Assembly (NCBI GenBank): GCA_020435885.1
Contig: JAGQYU010000018.1
Span: forward strand, 1,864-18,301
Reading direction: 5' to 3'
Source: Flavobacteriaceae bacterium
GTDB taxonomy: Bacteria; Bacteroidota; Bacteroidia; Flavobacteriales; Flavobacteriaceae
DNA: 16,438 nt
Part shown: piece after piece, positions 13,253-16,438 of the stretch
How the letters are laid out: every line of letters begins with the position of its first letter
Position numbering within the stretch: the stretch's first letter is position 1
Translations under genes and position numbers: made by a program
Notes under the pieces: generated by a model
Databases searched by the model: none
Told to the model about the DNA's origin: nothing
Seen by the model: the letters and a program-made list of their open reading frames with translations, nothing else

Positions 13253-14632
13253 ATGGAACATAAAATAGCAGAACAAGGCTCAAACAAATTTATTCAATGG
13301 TTAAAGAAATCTATTGCCATTAGAATGCTCATGATCGGTTTTTTAACCCTTATATTAATAATTCCGTTGCTTTTTATTGAGGATTTGATTAGAGAGCGAG
13401 CCCAAAGACAGCAATCTGTGGTTAATGAAATAAATCAGCAATGGGGTGATGAAGTATTACTTTATGGGCCTATTTTAAAGATTCCTTATAAAATATTTCG
13501 TGAGAAAAAGCTAAGAGACATTGATACAAATAACGAATATAAAGAGGTTGTGGAAGAAATAGCTGAAGCCTACTTTTTCCCCGATAATTTGTTAATAGAG
13601 GCTAGTGTAAATCCGGAAGAAAAAAAACGAGGTATTTATAGAACGGCAGTTTATAGCGGAAATATTGGCATTAAAGGAAATTTTATTGCTCCTAATTTTA
13701 ACGAACTAGAAATAGACTCTAACAATGTATTATGGGATAAGGCCACAATGATTTTACAGACATCAAACCTTAAAGGTATAAAAGAAAAGGTTGAGATTCA
13801 GCTTGGAAAAACAAAACACACTTTAATATCACAATATAAAACTGTTAATAAATCCAACTTTGAATTAGTCTTACATCAATTGGAAAGTAAGTATTTGAAT
13901 TTCAGAGAAATAAAAGATCAGTCTAATATACCTTTTACTATTAATATGGCTGTAAATGGTAGTGAAAGTGTACAGTTTATACCTGTAGGTAAGGAAACAA
14001 CTGCTAATATTAAATCTGATTGGAAAGACGCCAGTTTCTTTGGAGAATATTTACCATATAATGCTGATAAGATATCCAAAGATGGTTTTGATGCAAAATG
14101 GAAGGTGTTAGATATTAATCGACCGTTCCCTCAGCATTATTTGAATAATATCCCTGATCTTAAAGAATATGCTTTTGGGGTTGATTTTATGATTCCTGTT
14201 GAAGAATATCAAAAAAGTGAACGTTCTGCAAAATATGGTTTTCTAGTTATTGGGCTTACGTTCTTAATTTTCTTTTTAATACAGACGTTGAGTAAAATAA
14301 ACATACATCCATTTCAATATTTAATGATAGGTTTGGCATTAACTATGTTCTACACGCTACTGATATCGATCTCTGAACACAGTAATTTTTTAAAAGCATA
14401 TTTAATTGCCGGAATTTCTGTAATAGCATTAATTTCACTTTACTCTAAAACTATCTTAAAGAATATTAAATTTCCAATCTTTATAGGGTTATCACTAACA
14501 GCCTTGTACACTTTTATTTTTGTTATTATTCAATTAGAAAATTATGCGCTTTTAGTTGGTAGTATAGGGTTGTTTGTTATTTTGGCTACGGTAATGTTTG
14601 TTTCTAAAAAAATAGACTGGAATAACGGATAA
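13253..14632 (+). CDS. creD: CreD-like inner membrane protein
   Basis: This 459-residue protein has the CreD layout: an N-terminal membrane helix (about 21-43, IAIRMLMIGFLTLILIIPLL), a large periplasmic domain beginning with the family signature IRERAQRQQSVVNEINQQWG (46-65) followed by GPILKIPY, and a C-terminal block of about five helices (roughly 326-345, 353-371, 380-398, 406-425, 431-450). CreD in E. coli is controlled by the CreBC two-component system and affects colicin tolerance and beta-lactam response; the molecular activity is not settled. Here there is no CreBC; a small winged-helix regulator gene precedes it by 49 bp, with an operator-like repeat in that gap. It is the last gene of the operon and a strong terminator begins 9 bp after its stop. 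Confidence 0.9.
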   Translation: MEHKIAEQGSNKFIQWLKKSIAIRMLMIGFLTLILIIPLLFIEDLIRERAQRQQSVVNEINQQWGDEVLLYGPILKIPYKIFREKKLRDIDTNNEYKEVVEEIAEAYFFPDNLLIEASVNPEEKKRGIYRTAVYSGNIGIKGNFIAPNFNELEIDSNNVLWDKATMILQTSNLKGIKEKVEIQLGKTKHTLISQYKTVNKSNFELVLHQLESKYLNFREIKDQSNIPFTINMAVNGSESVQFIPVGKETTANIKSDWKDASFFGEYLPYNADKISKDGFDAKWKVLDINRPFPQHYLNNIPDLKEYAFGVDFMIPVEEYQKSERSAKYGFLVIGLTFLIFFLIQTLSKINIHPFQYLMIGLALTMFYTLLISISEHSNFLKAYLIAGISVIALISLYSKTILKNIKFPIFIGLSLTALYTFIFVIIQLENYALLVGSIGLFVILATVMFVSKKIDWNNG

Positions 14633-14640
14633 AATATTTT

Positions 14641-14674
14641 ACCTCCTAATTTTTAAAAATTAGGAGGTCTTTTT
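14641..14674 (+). terminator. Strong intrinsic terminator after creD
   Basis: ACCTCCTAATTTTT (14641-14654) is followed directly by its exact reverse complement (14655-14668), then CTTTTT. The practical hairpin has the central A/T bases as the loop. It starts 9 bp after the creD stop and ends 16 bp before the next start codon. Confidence 0.92.
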
Positions 14675-14689
14675 GTTAATGGCTGCCAA

Positions 14690-15058
14690 ATGACATTCAA
14701 CTATAAAAGCCTTCTAGTGTTTATTTGCTTATTCTTAACGGAAGTTTTGATTGCAAAATTTGTAACACAACCTTTTATCCGATATTGGTTTGGCGATTTT
14801 TTAGTAGTTATAATGATCTACTATTTTGTAAAGACTTTTATTAAAGCAAAACCTCTTTATATTGCAGTTTTTGTTTTGATTTTTTCCTTTTCAATAGAGT
14901 TTTTACAAATGTCTAACCTACTAGAAGTAATGAATTTAAAAAATAATAAAATAGCAAATTTAATTTTAGGAAATACCTTCTCTGTTAGTGATCTTTTTGC
15001 TTATTTTTTAGGAATTGTAAGTGTACTTATCTTAGAATTGAAACTATTCAATAAATAA
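14690..15058 (+). CDS. DUF2809 family membrane protein
   Basis: This 122-residue protein has about four membrane helices and the DUF2809 wording: LLVFICLFLTEVLIAKFV at the start, FIRYWFGDFLVVIMIYYFVKTF (29-50), FSIEFLQMSNLLEVM (67-81) and ILGNTFSVSDLFAYFLG (92-108). The conserved acidic and aromatic residues (GDFLVV, EFLQ, FSVSDL) are all present. No biochemical role is known for the family. It starts only 16 bp after the creD terminator and I see no TTG/TAnnTTTG promoter of its own, so it may depend on read-through. It converges on the minus-strand gene at 15071. Confidence 0.85.
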   Translation: MTFNYKSLLVFICLFLTEVLIAKFVTQPFIRYWFGDFLVVIMIYYFVKTFIKAKPLYIAVFVLIFSFSIEFLQMSNLLEVMNLKNNKIANLILGNTFSVSDLFAYFLGIVSVLILELKLFNK

Positions 15059-15070
15059 CATAGGTAGCTT

Positions 15071-16273
15071 CTATTTTCCATCCACATAATCTTGTAGGTA
15101 AGCAAAATTTTTAGTCAGTTTGCCATTATGGGTCATTAAAGCACGCTCTAAAATACCATCTTTATCATCATTAAAAAAAGCAGGAATTACATGCTTGGTA
15201 AACATTTCTCCAAAGCCTTCTGAAGCATCTTTAGGGAGTTCACAGGGTAAATTATCAACAGCCATTACAGCAACTGCATTTGGTTGGTTGTAGTCTGTTT
15301 CTTTTTCGGTAAAAGGATCATATCCATATATAGGATCTTTTATGGTTGAAGACCTGATTGTTGAAGCAATAGGCCCGTTAACATCGCAACTAATATCAGC
15401 AATAACACTGATATTAAAATCGGGGTGTTTTGTATTTTCTTTAGAAATGATTAATGGTGCTTCTTCATCCCAAAAATGGCCTGCAATGTAAAGATCAGCT
15501 ACATGTGCAAACTGAAAAAAACTGCTTTCATATTCTTGCGGATTTTCAAAGAAATCACTTATATCTTTTTCAAGACCATCTCTTCTCTTATTGTAGTCTA
15601 AAGCGTCTAATTGCGTATAAACAGCATTAGTAAAAGTTGTATGTAAAAACTCGCTTTTAGAAACTTGTTGGATATTTATGGCATCCAATATCTCTTTGGC
15701 GCCCATTCCTACCCGTCCGGTGCCGGTTAATACTATTTTTATGGCTGGCAACTGAATATCCTGTAATTTTTGGATAAGTTCTTTTTTGTCTTTAAACTCT
15801 TCTGCATAGGGTAATTCAAAAAGATTATGCTTAAGCCCATACGCTCTAAACCCATTATAAGTTCCAACTATACCGGCATAATAGCCAAAACCAATAAGTC
15901 TTTTATGATTTTTATCTACAATTACCTCGTGGTCGTATAATTCAATATTCTTTTCTAGAATGGTTTGAAGCAGTTTTCTGTTGTATTGTTGCTTTTTTAT
16001 AGTGTGTGAAAAGAAAAAGTATTTTTTATTAGGAATTAGTGCTTCAATAGGGACTTCCTTTACGCCAAGTAACACATCACAATCAGAAATATCATCGGTT
16101 ACAGGGATTCCTGTTTTTAGATAATCTTCATCAGCAAAAGTTCGTATATCAGAACTTTCAACCTTGATAGATAGATTTGGATATGTTTGAAGAAGATTTT
16201 TACAGGCTTTTGGAGAAAGAACCACTCTTTTATCGGCAGGTACTTTACGCTCTTTGATAATGGCAATTTTCAT
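15071..16273 (-). CDS. LYS1-like saccharopine/alanine dehydrogenase family enzyme
   Basis: This 400-residue NAD(P)-dependent oxidoreductase has the alanine dehydrogenase/saccharopine dehydrogenase fold. The N-terminal domain opens KIAIIKERKVPADKRVVLSP (2-21); VKEVP carries Lys72 and FFFSHTIKK carries His90, which fit the catalytic Lys77 and His96 of yeast Lys1. FGYYAGIVG (129-137), the dinucleotide motif GTGRVGMGA (184-192), ADISCDVNGPI and DNLPCELPKDAS also follow the Lys1/lysine-ketoglutarate reductase pattern. It probably forms or cleaves saccharopine from lysine and 2-oxoglutarate, but an alanine dehydrogenase-like activity is not excluded. I chose the ATG at 16273; an open frame continues to the window edge, but runs antisense across the tmRNA gene and its promoter. 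No saccharopine reductase partner gene is in view. Confidence 0.82.
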   Translation of the reverse strand: MKIAIIKERKVPADKRVVLSPKACKNLLQTYPNLSIKVESSDIRTFADEDYLKTGIPVTDDISDCDVLLGVKEVPIEALIPNKKYFFFSHTIKKQQYNRKLLQTILEKNIELYDHEVIVDKNHKRLIGFGYYAGIVGTYNGFRAYGLKHNLFELPYAEEFKDKKELIQKLQDIQLPAIKIVLTGTGRVGMGAKEILDAINIQQVSKSEFLHTTFTNAVYTQLDALDYNKRRDGLEKDISDFFENPQEYESSFFQFAHVADLYIAGHFWDEEAPLIISKENTKHPDFNISVIADISCDVNGPIASTIRSSTIKDPIYGYDPFTEKETDYNQPNAVAVMAVDNLPCELPKDASEGFGEMFTKHVIPAFFNDDKDGILERALMTHNGKLTKNFAYLQDYVDGK

Positions 16274-16300
16274 TGATCTATAATGGTATAAAATTTGCTG

Positions 16301-16330
16301 CAATGTATTAGGAATATTAGGAAATAGCAA
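16301..16330 (-). promoter_or_regulatory. Candidate promoter of the LYS1-like gene
   Basis: The minus strand reads TTG (16330-16328), 20 nt, TACATTG (16307-16301), one base short of TAnnTTTG. It lies 28 nt before the start at 16273 and is divergent from the tmRNA promoter. Confidence 0.4.
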
Positions 16331-16333
16331 GTT

Positions 16334-16362
16334 TTGATATTGTAAAAATATAAGTACATTTG
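16334..16362 (+). promoter_or_regulatory. tmRNA promoter
   Basis: TTG (16334-16336), 18 nt, TACATTTG (16355-16362) is a full match to the Bacteroidota consensus. Transcription would start about 16 nt before the mature tmRNA 5' end at 16385, leaving a short 5' leader for RNase P to remove. Confidence 0.75.
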
Positions 16363-16384
16363 CGCACTTGTTCATTGAAAATAT

Positions 16385-16438
16385 GGGGACGACTGGTTTT
16401 GACAGCAAGATCAATTGATCTGTAAGCATGCCGAGCAA
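16385..16438 (+). ncRNA. ssrA: Transfer-messenger RNA, 5' part (cut by the right edge)
   Basis: The sequence opens GGGGACGACTGGTTTTGACAG and, after a short self-complementary insert AGATCAATTGATCT, continues GTAAGCATGCCGAG. This is the conserved 5' end of tmRNA: the tRNA-like acceptor strand GGGG, the (G)UUUUGACAGC D-loop analog and the GUAAGCAUGCCGAG segment before pseudoknot 1. tmRNA rescues stalled ribosomes by adding a degradation tag to the nascent chain. The tag frame and 3' half lie outside the window. Confidence 0.9.

Noticed and set aside
14679..14693. Four-codon frame ATGGCTGCCAAATGA overlapping the DUF2809 start as a coupling mini-gene
   Set aside because: A frame this short is expected by chance and nothing else supports it.
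16274..16438. N-terminal extension of the LYS1-like protein to the window edge
   Set aside because: It lies antisense to the tmRNA gene and promoter, and the family N-terminus begins at 16273.

Overview
This window is a typical low-GC chromosomal segment of a gliding-lineage Bacteroidota, most likely family Flavobacteriaceae. The evidence is a GldA-type ABC ATPase, promoters of the TTG-N17-23-TAnnTTTG class, a Bacteroidota-style class II ribonucleotide reductase, KdsA (so a Gram-negative envelope with Kdo), and gene order and protein wording that match this family. No phage, plasmid or insertion-sequence gene is visible. The only mobile-looking material is a cluster of palindromic repeats around a small nuclease gene.

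Left part (1-3304, minus strand): an aromatic amino acid operon that runs pheA (prephenate dehydratase), aminotransferase, tyrA (prephenate dehydrogenase, cut by the window edge), with overlapping or nearly touching genes. A second, paralogous prephenate dehydratase lies just upstream in the same direction. The 357 bp between the two dehydratases holds what I consider the best find of the window: a complete transcription attenuator. It has a strong promoter, a 27-codon leader peptide with eight consecutive Tyr/Phe codons, mutually exclusive antiterminator and terminator hairpins, and a T-tract 17 nt before the pheA start codon. Its equal use of Phe and Tyr codons fits an operon that makes both amino acids. 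The upstream paralog has no such leader.

Middle (3446-9124): gldA on the plus strand, then about 1 kb (4340-5336) occupied by six 82-92 bp imperfect palindromes of one family arranged three on each side of a GIY-YIG nuclease gene. After this come a large AsmA-like envelope protein on the minus strand, kdsA on the plus strand (the metal-dependent class, with all four metal ligands visible), and decayed relatives of the palindromes.

Right part (9125-16438): a B12-dependent ribonucleotide reductase and a DUF1801 protein on the minus strand. A plus-strand operon follows, encoding a six-helix membrane protein, a small winged-helix regulator and a CreD-like membrane protein. It carries two near-identical 19 bp inverted repeats, one over the operon promoter and one just before creD, which I read as operators of the regulator. 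A perfect 14 bp-arm terminator closes the operon. Then come a DUF2809 membrane protein, a minus-strand LYS1-like saccharopine/alanine dehydrogenase family enzyme, and the promoter and first 54 bases of tmRNA (ssrA) at the right edge.

Sequence stretches over 300 bp without a large gene are 2115-2470 (attenuator, promoter, AT-rich DNA), 4340-4694 (repeats R1-R3) and 4995-5336 (repeats R4-R6).
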